From the NCBI RefSeq assembly GCF_900187385.1, contig NZ_FYEY01000001.1:1550001-1614000 (forward strand): DNA of 64,000 nucleotides, in the 5' to 3' direction. Shown piece by piece: positions 1 through 8,847 of the stretch. A model generated the notes under the pieces. That model was not told where the DNA came from and did no database searches. It saw nothing but the letters and a program-made list of their open reading frames with translations. Both the position numbers and the translations under genes were made by a program. The DNA comes from Streptomyces sp. 2114.4 (GTDB lineage: Bacteria > Actinomycetota > Actinomycetes > Streptomycetales > Streptomycetaceae). How positions within the stretch are numbered: the stretch's first letter is position 1; every line of letters begins with the position of its first letter.

Positions 1-45
1 GTGCTGCGGCTGTCGGCGTTCGGTGACCTGCTGCGGCACTTCTGA
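1..45 (+). CDS. 3' end of an upstream gene (partial)
   Basis: The first 45 bases form an open frame ending in TGA, with the peptide VLRLSAFGDLLRHF. Only the tail lies in the window, so no family can be assigned. The stop is 20 nt before the start of the NUDIX gene on the same strand, so the two may be cotranscribed. Confidence 0.4.
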   Translation: MLRLSAFGDLLRHF

Positions 46-65
46 GGCTGAGAAGGGCGGGAGAG

Positions 66-515
66 ATGACGGTGGCGGGGCCCGGGGTGTCCTGTGTCTT
101 CGTGTGCCATGACGGCGCCGGGCGGGTGTTGCTGGCCCGGCGGAGCGCGGGGGCCAGGGATGAGCCGGGGACGTGGGACTGCGGCGCCGGGGCGCTGGAG
201 TTCGGTGAGTCCTTCGAGACGGCCGTGGCACGGGAGGTGCGCGAGGAGTACGGCGTGCGGCCGCTCGGCATCGAGCAGATCGGGGTGCGCAATGTGCTGC
301 GCGGCGATCCGGTCGACTCGCACTGGGTCGCGGTGGTCTTCGCCGTACGGGTGGCGCCGGCCGGGGTGACGATCGGCGAGCCGCACAAGTTCGATGCGCT
401 CGCCTGGTGCGCTCCCCATGAGCTGCCGGTGCCGCTGCATTCGCAGTGCGGTGCGGCTCTGGAGCTGTTCGGCGCGGTGCCCGGTGCCCGGCGGGCCGGC
501 CGGGGGCGGGACTGA
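66..515 (+). CDS. NUDIX hydrolase
   Basis: A 149-residue single-domain NUDIX protein, predicted to hydrolyse a nucleoside diphosphate linked to some moiety X, with divalent metal in the active site. The NUDIX box GX5EX7REUXEEXGU is complete at about residues 42-64: GALEFGE, then REVREEYGV. The N-terminal stretch CVFVCHDGAGRVLLARRS is the usual first beta hairpin. The ATG follows a GGGAG. The substrate cannot be read from the sequence. It may be the second gene of an operon whose first gene ends at base 45, and it converges on the ABC-F gene. Confidence 0.85.
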   Translation: MTVAGPGVSCVFVCHDGAGRVLLARRSAGARDEPGTWDCGAGALEFGESFETAVAREVREEYGVRPLGIEQIGVRNVLRGDPVDSHWVAVVFAVRVAPAGVTIGEPHKFDALAWCAPHELPVPLHSQCGAALELFGAVPGARRAGRGRD

Positions 516-534
516 CGCGGGACGGGGGCCGCCG

Positions 535-574
535 ATGGGGCGGGGCGGGGGGCGTCTCCCCCGCCCCGCCCCGT
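535..574. terminator. bidirectional terminator between NUDIX and ABC-F genes
   Basis: A perfect 15-bp inverted repeat (537-551 and 558-572, G/C only) encloses a 6-nt loop and is flanked by a further A-T pair. It lies in the 64-bp gap between two convergent genes, and a short TTT follows on the plus strand. This is typical of a two-way terminator. Confidence 0.75.
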
Positions 575-579
575 TTCGT

Positions 580-2205
580 CTACAGCGGTGCGATGTCGGT
601 CAGTTCACCGTCCTCCAGGGCGAGCCGGCGCGTGATGCCGATGTCCCTCAGGAACGCCGGGTCGTGGCTGACGACGAGGAGCGCGCCCTCGTAGGACTCC
701 AGGGCCGTGACCAGCCGGCGGACCGATGCTAGGTCGAGGTTGTTGGTCGGCTCGTCGAGCATCAGCAGCTGCGGGGCCGGTTCGGCCAGCATCAGCGCGG
801 CGAGCGAGGCGCGGAAGCGTTCGCCGCCGGAGAGCGTGCCGGCCTGCTGGTCGGCCCGTGCGCCCTTGAACAGGAAGCGGGCGAGCCGGGCCCGGATGCG
901 GTTGTTGGTGGCGTCCGGGGCGAACCGGGCGACGTTCTCGGCCACGGTCAGCGCGGGGTCGAGGACGTCCAGCCGCTGCGGCAGGAAGCGGAAGGGGACA
1001 TGGGTCTGTGCGACGCCCTCCTGCGGGGGGATCTCCCCGGCGAGGGTCCGCAGCAGGGTGGTCTTGCCGGAGCCGTTGCGGCCGGTCAGCGCGATGCGTT
1101 CGGGGCCGCGGACCTCCAGCTCGGCCTGGGCGCCGTAACGGGTGCGCAGGGCGTGCAGGGTGAGCACCGTGCGGCCCGGCGGCACGGCGGTGTGCGGCAG
1201 GTCGATGCGGATCTCGGCGTCGTCCCGGACCGCCTCGGCCGCCTCGTCCAGGCGCTCTCTGGCCTCCTTGAGGCGTTCGGTGTGCAGGATGCGGTGCTTG
1301 CCCGCGGATACCTGGGCCTCCCTCTTGCGCTCGTTCATGACGATCTTCGGTTCGCGCTTGTTGGCGTTCATCTTGTTGCCGTAGCGCACCCGGCGGGCCA
1401 ACTTGACCTGGGCGTCCGCCAGTTCGCGTTTCTGGCGCTGGACGTCGGCCTCGGCGGCCCGCACGGTGCGCTCGGCCGCTTCCTGTTCGACGGCCAGGGC
1501 GTGTTCGTAGGCGCTGAAGTTGCCGCCGTACCAGTGGATCTCCCCGTCGCGGAGGTCGGCGATCCGGTCGACGAGTTCGAGGAGTTCACGGTCGTGGCTG
1601 ACCACGACGAGCACGCCGGACCAGCCGGTGACCGCGTCGTACAGCCGCTGCCGGGCCGGTCCGTCGAGGTTGTTGGTGGGCTCGTCGAGCAGCAGGACGT
1701 CCGGCCGGCGCAGCAGCAGGGCCGCCAGCCGCAGCAGGACCCCCTCACCGCCGGACACCTCGCCGATGGTGCGGTCGAGGTCGAGGCCGGGCAGCCCGAG
1801 CTGGTCGAGGGTGGCGCGGGCGCGTTCCTCGACGTCCCAGTCGTCGCCGATGGCGGTGAAGTGTTCCTCGCTCGGGTCGCCGCCCTCGATGGCGTGCAGG
1901 GCGGCGCGCGCGGCGGCGATGCCGAGCGCTTCGTCGACCTTCAGGTGCGTGTCGAGCGGGGCGTGCTGCGGGAGGTAGCCGACCTCGCCGGCCACCTTGA
2001 CGCTGCCCGAGGTCGGGGAGAGTTCGCCCGCGATCAGCTTCAACAGGGTGGACTTTCCGGCCCCGTTGGAGCCGATGAGGCCCGTACGGCCGGGGCCGAC
2101 GGCCAGCGGGAGGCTTTCCAGGACGGGACTGCCGTCGGGCCAGCTGAAGCCGAGGCCGGTGCAGACGATGGCCGCGGAGGACGCGGAGGTGGGTGGCATG
2201 GACAC
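580..2205 (-). CDS. ABC-F family ATP-binding protein
   Basis: A soluble protein of about 541 residues with two ABC ATPase domains and no membrane segments, which is the ABC-F arrangement of ribosome-associated translation factors and antibiotic-resistance proteins. Domain 1 has Walker A GSNGAGKST, signature SGGEG and Walker B LLLDEPTNNLD. Domain 2 has GRNGSGKTT, LSGGERFR and LMLDEPTNNLD. The linker between them is long, charged and probably helical, as in the P-site tRNA interaction motif. The GTG at 2205 is preferred because AGGAG lies 6 nt upstream; an ATG two codons later (MPPTSAS) is possible. No neighbouring biosynthetic genes suggest a drug, so a resistance or a housekeeping role both remain open. 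Confidence 0.88.
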   Translation of the reverse strand: MSMPPTSASSAAIVCTGLGFSWPDGSPVLESLPLAVGPGRTGLIGSNGAGKSTLLKLIAGELSPTSGSVKVAGEVGYLPQHAPLDTHLKVDEALGIAAARAALHAIEGGDPSEEHFTAIGDDWDVEERARATLDQLGLPGLDLDRTIGEVSGGEGVLLRLAALLLRRPDVLLLDEPTNNLDGPARQRLYDAVTGWSGVLVVVSHDRELLELVDRIADLRDGEIHWYGGNFSAYEHALAVEQEAAERTVRAAEADVQRQKRELADAQVKLARRVRYGNKMNANKREPKIVMNERKREAQVSAGKHRILHTERLKEARERLDEAAEAVRDDAEIRIDLPHTAVPPGRTVLTLHALRTRYGAQAELEVRGPERIALTGRNGSGKTTLLRTLAGEIPPQEGVAQTHVPFRFLPQRLDVLDPALTVAENVARFAPDATNNRIRARLARFLFKGARADQQAGTLSGGERFRASLAALMLAEPAPQLLMLDEPTNNLDLASVRRLVTALESYEGALLVVSHDPAFLRDIGITRRLALEDGELTDIAPL

Positions 2206-2614
2206 AGGGGTCTCCTGGGCGCGAAGGGGTGTGGGGAATGCGCTGGGAGACACCGCACCGTCGGCGCGTCGTCAAAACGCCGGGTGCGTCGGGTACGCCG
2301 TACGTACGCCGAGGTCGCGGACGGGCCGCGCGAGGCATGAACCGCCGCTCCGGATACCGGAAGCGCAGGGCGGATCACCGTCGCGGGCGCGGTGCCTCAG
2401 GACCTCAGACGAGCAACGGCCTTCTCCGATCGGCGGCAATGGGACCGGGGTTGACGATACGGGGGACGCCGCCGAAACGCAAACGCTATTTCCGTTGCGT
2501 TTATTATTTGGGGTTGGGTTGCGGTTGCGGTTGCGGTTGCGTTGACGGTTGCGCTCGTGTTCCGCCCTGCGCGTCGTTTCCGCTGTGCGTGCGGCGTCCC
2601 CGGATCTCGGTCCC
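2206..2614. other. gene-free region upstream of the ABC-F gene
   Basis: About 400 bp with no credible ORF. It holds an AT-rich patch (2485-2513) unusual for this DNA. An inverted repeat, AAACGCAA (2475-2482) with TTGCGTTT (2495-2502), could terminate the P450 transcript. A hexamer array lies beyond it. The palindrome TCCGGATACCGGA sits near 2349-2361. ABC-F resistance genes often have attenuator leaders, but I could not identify a convincing leader peptide. Confidence 0.5.
2517..2552. repeat. hexanucleotide array (GGTTGC)
   Basis: Four perfect tandem copies of GGTTGC (2517-2540), one altered unit, then a fifth exact copy. It lies about 310 bp upstream of the ABC-F start, just beyond the P450 stop codon. 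Confidence 0.85.
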
Positions 2615-4081
2615 CTACTCCCCGGCTCCGTCGCGCGGGCGCAGGCGCACCCGGGCCGGGCCGGTGGCTTGGAGGGTGATCCCGGCGGCGACCGGCACCT
2701 CCTGGTCCACGGCTTCGAGTTCGTACGTCCGCAGCAGCACGGCCAGCGCCAGCACGGACTCCAGCATCGAGAAGTGCGCCCCGATGCAGGCGCGCGGCCC
2801 GCCGCCGAACGGGAACCAGGCGTAGCGGTGCCGCTCCGCCTCCCGTTCTGGTGCGAAGCGCCGCGGATCGAAGCGCTCCGGGTCCTCCCACAGCTCCGGG
2901 CTGCGGTGGGTGACCCAGGGCGCGACGACCACATCGGCACCGGCCGGGATGCGGTATCCGCCGATCTCCGTGGCGGCCACGGCCCGGCGGCTGATGACGG
3001 GCGCCGCCGGATACAGGCGCATGGACTCCTTCAGCGCCTGGGTCAGATACGGCAGACGGTCCAGGTCGGCGGCCGTGGGGGTGCGCTCGCCCAGCACCCG
3101 GTCGATCTCCTCGCGCACTCTGTGCTGCTCCTCGGGGTGCCGGGCGAGGAGGTGGAGGGTGAACGCGAGGGAGGTCGCGGTGGTTTCGTGCCCCGCCAGC
3201 AGGAAGATCAGGACCTGTTCACGGACCTCGGTCGCGTCGAGGGAACCGTCCTCGTCGTTGCCGGCGGCGGCCAGCAGGGACAGCAGGTCGTCCCCGGCGT
3301 CCCCGGCATCCCTCCCGTCCGCCTCGTCCGCCGCCTCCGGGGCCGCCCCGCGCGCCGCCCGCCGGTCCGCGATGATGCGGTCGCAGAGGGCGTTCAGCTC
3401 GTCGGTGGCGGCCCGGGCCCGCAGGTTCGCGGGGGTGGGCCACTCCCGCGGGACCTTCACGGGTACGTAGGCACGCCGGACGACATAGGCGTTGATGACC
3501 GGGGCGCACCGGTGGAAGGCGTCCTCGGCCGCCGCCGCGTCCAGGCCGAACAGGATCCGGGCGACGGTGCGCAGCGCCAGCCGGTTCATCTCGGGGACCA
3601 GGTCCACGGTCTGGCCCCCGGCGGTGTGCCAGCGTTCGGCTGAGGTGCCGGCCTCGGTCGTGATCGCCGCGGCGTAGCTGTCGACCCGGCGTTTGGTGAA
3701 CAGCGGCTGCACCAGCCGCCGCTGTCTGAGGTAGTCGGAGTCCTGGCTGGTGAGCAGGCCGTTGCCGAAGGCCTGCCGGACCTCCTCGTAGAGCGGGTGG
3801 TCCTTGCGGAAGTTGGCGGCCTGGGAGCCGAGGATCTGCTGTACGCCCTCGGGCGCGAAGACCGCATGGAACACGCTGCGCAGACCGGGCGGGCCGGCCA
3901 CCAGCCGCACCACATCGCCGTGCGTACGCCGCGCGTTGACGAAGGTGGTGAGGGAGTCGCGCCGCAGGTCGAGCATCGAGCCGAGCACCGGGAGACCGGC
4001 CGGGCCGGGTATCGCGCTCTCCGGTGCGGGACCGGGGTGAGGGCCGGGGTGAGGGTAGGGCTGGGGGTCTGTGAGGGGCAT
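2615..4081 (-). CDS. cytochrome P450
   Basis: A 488-residue P450 monooxygenase with no visible membrane anchor. The I-helix oxygen-binding motif is AGHETTATS, the K-helix ExxR is ESMR, and the heme loop FPFGGGPRACIGAHF places the thiolate ligand at about Cys432. The longer meander and ExxR context (LYPAAPVISRR) look more like the CYP102/CYP4-like bacterial group, often acting on fatty acyl or hydrophobic substrates, than the short macrolide-type CYP105/107 enzymes; that is an impression. The N-terminus has a short Pro-His-Gly repeat encoded by two 12-bp units. A [2Fe-2S] protein gene is transcribed divergently 88 bp away and could be a redox partner. Substrate unknown. Confidence 0.92.
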   Translation of the reverse strand: MPLTDPQPYPHPGPHPGPAPESAIPGPAGLPVLGSMLDLRRDSLTTFVNARRTHGDVVRLVAGPPGLRSVFHAVFAPEGVQQILGSQAANFRKDHPLYEEVRQAFGNGLLTSQDSDYLRQRRLVQPLFTKRRVDSYAAAITTEAGTSAERWHTAGGQTVDLVPEMNRLALRTVARILFGLDAAAAEDAFHRCAPVINAYVVRRAYVPVKVPREWPTPANLRARAATDELNALCDRIIADRRAARGAAPEAADEADGRDAGDAGDDLLSLLAAAGNDEDGSLDATEVREQVLIFLLAGHETTATSLAFTLHLLARHPEEQHRVREEIDRVLGERTPTAADLDRLPYLTQALKESMRLYPAAPVISRRAVAATEIGGYRIPAGADVVVAPWVTHRSPELWEDPERFDPRRFAPEREAERHRYAWFPFGGGPRACIGAHFSMLESVLALAVLLRTYELEAVDQEVPVAAGITLQATGPARVRLRPRDGAGE

Positions 4082-4099
4082 GCCGGATGTCTATCCCGC

Positions 4100-4112
4100 G
4101 GAACCGGGTTCC
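4100..4112. promoter_or_regulatory. palindrome in P450/ferredoxin divergent promoter region
   Basis: GGAACCGGGTTCC is a perfect 5-bp inverted repeat around a 3-bp centre, inside the 88-bp gap between the divergent P450 and ferredoxin-like genes. It is well placed to coordinate both. No known regulator is assigned. Confidence 0.4.
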
Positions 4113-4169
4113 TACCCCCGCCCGGCCCTCCGTCCTCGGGGGCATGGCGCCGCCCGTAGCATGAGCCGG

Positions 4170-4571
4170 ATGATCGACAAGCGTGCCGGACGGGCAGCCA
4201 CCGCGGCCCCGTGCCGGGTCATCGTATGCCGGGGCTGCTGCTGCGGCGATGCGGCCAAGATCCCGGGCGTGGACCACGCCGGGCAGATACCGCGGTTGCG
4301 CGCGGCGCTCGACGGCGCGGCGCCGGTACGGGCCTCGGAGTGTCTGGACGTCTGTGACCAGGCGAATGTGGTCGTGGTCCAGCCGTCGCCCGCGGGCCGG
4401 GCGGCCGGCGGGCGCCCCGTGTGGCTGGGGCTGGTCAACGACGACGACGCGCTGGCCGATATCGCCGCGTGGATCCGGGCCGGCGGGCCCGGTCTGGCCG
4501 AACCGCCGGGCGTGCTCGACCTCTATGCGATCACGGTGTCGCGACGGGTACGGGAGGGGCTGGAGGGCTGA
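4170..4571 (+). CDS. (2Fe-2S) ferredoxin domain protein, thioredoxin fold
   Basis: About 133 residues. It starts CRVIVCRGCCCG and later has ASECLDVCDQANVVVV, the Cys spacing of thioredoxin-like [2Fe-2S] ferredoxins, where four Cys ligate the cluster. The extra Cys in CRGCCCG is typical of the actinobacterial members. The end (GLVNDDDALADIAAWIRAGGPG) matches the rest of that small family as I recall it. The ATG at 4170 is preferred to 4161 because TAGCAT at 4157-4162 then sits 7 nt upstream as a leaderless -10 box. It is divergent from the P450, so electron transfer to that enzyme is an attractive but unproven role. Confidence 0.75.
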   Translation: MIDKRAGRAATAAPCRVIVCRGCCCGDAAKIPGVDHAGQIPRLRAALDGAAPVRASECLDVCDQANVVVVQPSPAGRAAGGRPVWLGLVNDDDALADIAAWIRAGGPGLAEPPGVLDLYAITVSRRVREGLEG

Positions 4572-4623
4572 GCTGAGGCGCCAGGACGGGGCCGCGGCGC
4601 CGTGAGCGGCCCACCGCTGCACC

Positions 4624-4685
4624 GGCTCCCGGCTCCCGGCTCCCGGCTCCCGGCTCCCGGCCATGGGTTACCGGCCATGGGTTAC
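4624..4685. repeat. period-7 array plus 14-bp tandem duplication
   Basis: Five perfect copies of the heptamer GGCTCCC (4624-4658) run directly into two perfect copies of CGGCCATGGGTTAC (4658-4685). The array ends about 97 nt before the response regulator start. Confidence 0.9.
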
Positions 4686-4781
4686 CGGAGTCTTACGACA
4701 GCAGGCCTGCCCGCCCGCCACCGCGCGCGCTGGTGTTGGCTGGCCCCATGACGTCTCCCTCCAGAAGGGCACGCTGAGCCC

Positions 4782-5581
<800 letters not shown>

Positions 5582-5585
<4 letters not shown>

Positions 5586-6718
5586 CGGACTTTCTGGTCA
5601 TCGTGGCGCTGGCGGCGCTGGGGGCGGCGCTGGCGGGCCTGCTCGCCGCGCCCGCGGTACGGGTGCTGCGGCGGCGCTCGGTCGCGCTGTCGCTGTTCGC
5701 GGTGGCGGTGCTGGCGGTGGCCGCGATGGCGGCGGGCACGGTGGCGGTCGCCCAGGCGATGTTCCTGTCCGGGCACGACCTGGGCGTGGTGATGGCCGTG
5801 GTGGCCGTCTCCGGGGTGGTGTCGCTGGCGGCCGCGCTGCTCTTCGGACGCCGGATCGCGGCGGGCAGCCGGGAGCTGGCACGCTCGGCCCGTACGGTCG
5901 GCAGCGAGGGCGGCTTCGTGGCGCCCGCCGAGCCGCCCACCGCGGAACTGGCCGCGCTGTCCCGGGCGTTGGAGGAGACCAGCGGGCGGCTCGCCGCGGC
6001 ACGGGAACGGGAGCGGGCGCTGGATGCCTCCCGGCGCGATCTGATCGCCGGGATCTCGCACGACCTGCGCACCCCGCTCGCCGGGCTGCGGGCGATGGCC
6101 GAGGCGCTGGAGGACGGGGTCGCCGAGGACACCGCGCGCTACCACGCACGGATGCGGGTCGAGGTCGACCGGCTGGCCGCCATGGTCGACGACCTCTTCG
6201 AACTCTCCCGCATCCAGGCCGGGGCGCTGGCACTGACGCTGTCGCGGGTGTCGGTGTACGACCTGGTGGACGATGCCCTCGCCGGGGCCGGGCCGCTGGC
6301 GCGGGCCGGCGGGGTGCGGCTGGTGGACGGCGGGGTGGCGCCGCTGCCGGTACGGGTGGACGCCCAGCAGATCACCCGCGTCCTGGGCAATCTGCTGGTC
6401 AACGCGATCCGTGCGACGCCGGCGGACGGCACCGTGGCACTCAGCGCACGACACGAGAAGGGCCGGGTGATCCTCGCGGTCGAGGACGGCTGCGGGGGCA
6501 TCCCGCCGGAGGATCTGGCGCGGGTCTTCGACACCGGCTGGCGCGGCGGCGCGGCCCGCACCCCGCGCGCGGACGGCCAGGGCGGCGCCGGGCTGGGTCT
6601 CGCGATCGTCCGCGGGATCGTGGAGGCCCACGAGGGCCGGGCGACGGTACAAAATACCGGGGCGGGCTGCCGCTTCGAGGTCGAACTGCCGTCGGCGGAC
6701 GTGCCGGTGGAGGCGTAG
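5582..6718 (+). CDS. sensor histidine kinase (HisKA)
   Basis: 378 residues. Two N-terminal membrane helices (about 4-24 and 36-60) and a third hydrophobic stretch (68-88) leave almost no extracytoplasmic loop, so sensing is probably within the membrane. A HAMP-like linker precedes the HisKA box AGISHDLRTPLAG with phosphoacceptor His160. The ATPase domain shows the N box LGNLLVNAIRATP, then VEDGCGGIPPEDL and the G2 box GGAGLGLAIVRGIVEAHEG. It overlaps the response regulator by 4 nt, so they form a two-component pair. Confidence 0.93.
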
Positions 6719-6808
6719 GAGGGCGGCGGATGGGGCCGTGGACGGTTTTGGCGCGCGTGGGGCCGGGCCTTGGTGTGCGCGTGGGCGTACGGGTGTGCCT
6801 GGCGCGCC

Positions 6809-8113
6809 TCAGCGCCGTGCCGCCGCTCCGTCCCGGCCCGCCGGATCCGGGCCGCGCTCCTCCCGCCCCTCGTCCCCCGTCCGGCGCACCGGCAGGTCGC
6901 GGACGGCCCCGACCGGCGAGAGGAGCAGGATCAGGGCGGCCAGCGGCACCCCGGCGGTCATGATCCACATGGCCGGGCGGAGGCCGAGGGCGGAGCCGAG
7001 CGCGCCGCCGAGCAGCGCGCCCAGGGGCAGCGTGCCGTAGTTGAGGAAGGAGCTGCCGGCGATCAGCCGGCCGAGCAGGGCCGGCGGGCAGTAGCGCTGC
7101 TGGAAGCCCGCCTTGAGGGTGTTTCCGCCCACCACACCCGCGCAGACGCCGAAGCTGCCCGCGACGTAGAGCAGCGCCCCGGCGCCATGGCCGGCGAGGG
7201 GGATGAGCAACGCGGTGCCGGACAGGCCCAGTTCGCACAGCAGCATGGCGCGGGCCGTACCGAACCGGTCGGCGGCCCGGCGCGCCAGGAAGGCGCCCAC
7301 GATCCCGCCCGTACTGGCCAGCGCCGTCAGCCCGCCGACCGCGCCGGGCGGCAGACCGACCTCGCGGACCAGGAAGACCGCCGCGATCGACTGGTACCCC
7401 ATGAGCGCGAGGTTGGAGGCGGCGCCGAAGAGCGTCAGGGTGCGGAGCCATACATCGCCGGTGACCAGCCGCAGCCCCTCGGCGATGTCCGCGAACAGGG
7501 TCCGTGCGGCGCGGTCGCGGGGGTCCGGGCGTGGTTCGCGGTGCCGGATGCGGAGCAGGCACAGCAGGGATATGAGGAAGCCGGCGGCCTGGGCGGACAA
7601 CGCGTTGACGGCGTCGGCCAGTTGGGCGAGGAAGCCGCCCGCCCCCTGTCCCGCGATCTGCGCCGCCGAGGCGCTGCCGTGCAGCTTGGCGTTGCCCTCG
7701 GCCTGGTCGGCCGGTGCGAGCAGGCCGGGGAGGTAGGCGCTGTAGGCGGTCTGGAAGACCACCGCCGCGGCACCGGCCAGCAGGGCCACGGCGATCAGTA
7801 AGCCGAGGCTGAGCCCGCCGTAGCGGGCGAGGAGCGGTACGGCGGCGAACAGCACCAGTGACAGGCCGGCGGCGCCCAGCATCAGGGGCCGGCGGCGCGT
7901 CCGGTCCACCCAGACGCCCACCGGGAGGCCGATGAGCAGCCAGGGCAGCCAGCCGCAGGCGCTGAGCAGCCCGACCGCGAAGGTGGAGGCGTGCAGGGTG
8001 GACACCGCCACCAGCGGCATCGCCACGGTGGTGACCGCCGCCCCGAACTTCCCCGCCGTCTCACCGCACCACAACAGCCGGAAGTCACGATGGCGGCGCA
8101 GCAGTCCGCTCAT
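6809..8113 (-). CDS. MFS transporter, drug-efflux type
   Basis: 434 residues with about twelve hydrophobic helices. It begins LLRRHRDFRLLWCGETAGKFG, the usual start of actinobacterial MFS drug exporters (MFS_3/enterobactin-exporter-like). The conserved loop after helix 2 reads LPVGVWVDRTRRRPLM. Its start overlaps the ArsR-type regulator stop by 4 nt (ATGA), so it is the second gene of a regulator-transporter operon. The small-molecule ligand cannot be inferred. The stop is 90 nt from that of the convergent histidine kinase. Confidence 0.88.
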   Translation of the reverse strand: MSGLLRRHRDFRLLWCGETAGKFGAAVTTVAMPLVAVSTLHASTFAVGLLSACGWLPWLLIGLPVGVWVDRTRRRPLMLGAAGLSLVLFAAVPLLARYGGLSLGLLIAVALLAGAAAVVFQTAYSAYLPGLLAPADQAEGNAKLHGSASAAQIAGQGAGGFLAQLADAVNALSAQAAGFLISLLCLLRIRHREPRPDPRDRAARTLFADIAEGLRLVTGDVWLRTLTLFGAASNLALMGYQSIAAVFLVREVGLPPGAVGGLTALASTGGIVGAFLARRAADRFGTARAMLLCELGLSGTALLIPLAGHGAGALLYVAGSFGVCAGVVGGNTLKAGFQQRYCPPALLGRLIAGSSFLNYGTLPLGALLGGALGSALGLRPAMWIMTAGVPLAALILLLSPVGAVRDLPVRRTGDEGREERGPDPAGRDGAAARR

Positions 8114-8751
8114 CGCTCGTGCCGCTCCTTGCGCGGGAAGGCCTGCAGCTGGACGACGACGGGCCGCTGCTCCTCGGGGGCTTCCTCGTCGGATCCGCTG
8201 TGCGCCGCCGCCCGGTGCCGTATCACGACCTGCTCCAACTCCGCGTTCAGTGCGGCGAGTTGTCCGGGCGTCAGGCGCAGATCGTGCCACTGGGAGAGGG
8301 TGCCGGCGTCCCGCCACTCCGGGGCCCAGTCCTCGATGAGGTAGCTGACGACCCGGTTGAAGTGCTGCTGGACGATTTCGTGCACATAGAGCTCCAGCGC
8401 GCCTCGGGTGTCCGGATCGTCGCGGAATTCGGTGGTGTCCAGCCGGTGGGCTACCCGGACCGCCCGCCACCAGCGCTCGCGCTTGGTGCCGCGGCCGGTC
8501 TCCTCCTCGATGAAGCCGTGTTCGGCGAGGTGCCGCAGATGCCAGCTGACCGTACCGGTGTTCTCGCCGAGACGGCGCCCGAGCCCGGTGGCGGTGTCCG
8601 GCCCGTCGAGCCGCAGCAGCTCCAGGATGCGCATCCGCAAGGGGTGGGCGACCCCGCGCAGGCTGCGGGCGTCCATCCGGCGGGTCGGGGGCGCGGCCGG
8701 CGGCGTCGGCGTCGGGCGGGACGGGTGCTGTGCTGCGGAAGCGTCAGACAT
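8110..8751 (-). CDS. ArsR-family transcriptional regulator
   Basis: 213 residues. The winged helix near the N-terminus (VAHPLRMRILELLRL to VSWHLRHLAEHGFIEEE) is ArsR type. The longer C-terminal part (about 115-213) contains no metal-binding Cys pair, so this is one of the larger ArsR proteins with an effector-binding extension rather than a metal sensor. The ATG at 8751 is chosen because TAGGCT lies 7 nt upstream as a leaderless -10. A 38-nt palindrome immediately upstream is the likely autoregulatory operator. It precedes and overlaps an efflux gene, so drug-responsive repression is likely. Confidence 0.88.
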   Translation of the reverse strand: MSDASAAQHPSRPTPTPPAAPPTRRMDARSLRGVAHPLRMRILELLRLDGPDTATGLGRRLGENTGTVSWHLRHLAEHGFIEEETGRGTKRERWWRAVRVAHRLDTTEFRDDPDTRGALELYVHEIVQQHFNRVVSYLIEDWAPEWRDAGTLSQWHDLRLTPGQLAALNAELEQVVIRHRAAAHSGSDEEAPEEQRPVVVQLQAFPRKERHER

Positions 8752-8757
8752 GAACGG

Positions 8758-8810
8758 CAGCCTAGAGTTGCAGAGACTCCTCTGCACAGAGATCTCTGCA
8801 GAGAAGTCTC
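8758..8810 (-). promoter_or_regulatory. ArsR-MFS promoter and 38-nt operator
   Basis: On the minus strand TAGGCT precedes the ATG by 7 nt and acts as a leaderless -10. The sequence 8773-8810 is an inverted repeat with 16 of 19 paired positions matching, and it contains the perfect 12-mer TCTCTGCAGAGA. It covers the expected spacer and -35 of this promoter, the expected place for repressor binding. Confidence 0.7.
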
Positions 8811-8847
8811 GGCAACGGGCGGGAGCGGCCATGCCGTGGGAAGGAAG

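Noticed and set aside
2615..4571. Secondary-metabolite cluster around the P450
   Set aside because: No PKS, NRPS, terpene synthase or tailoring set nearby; P450 plus ferredoxin alone do not make a cluster.
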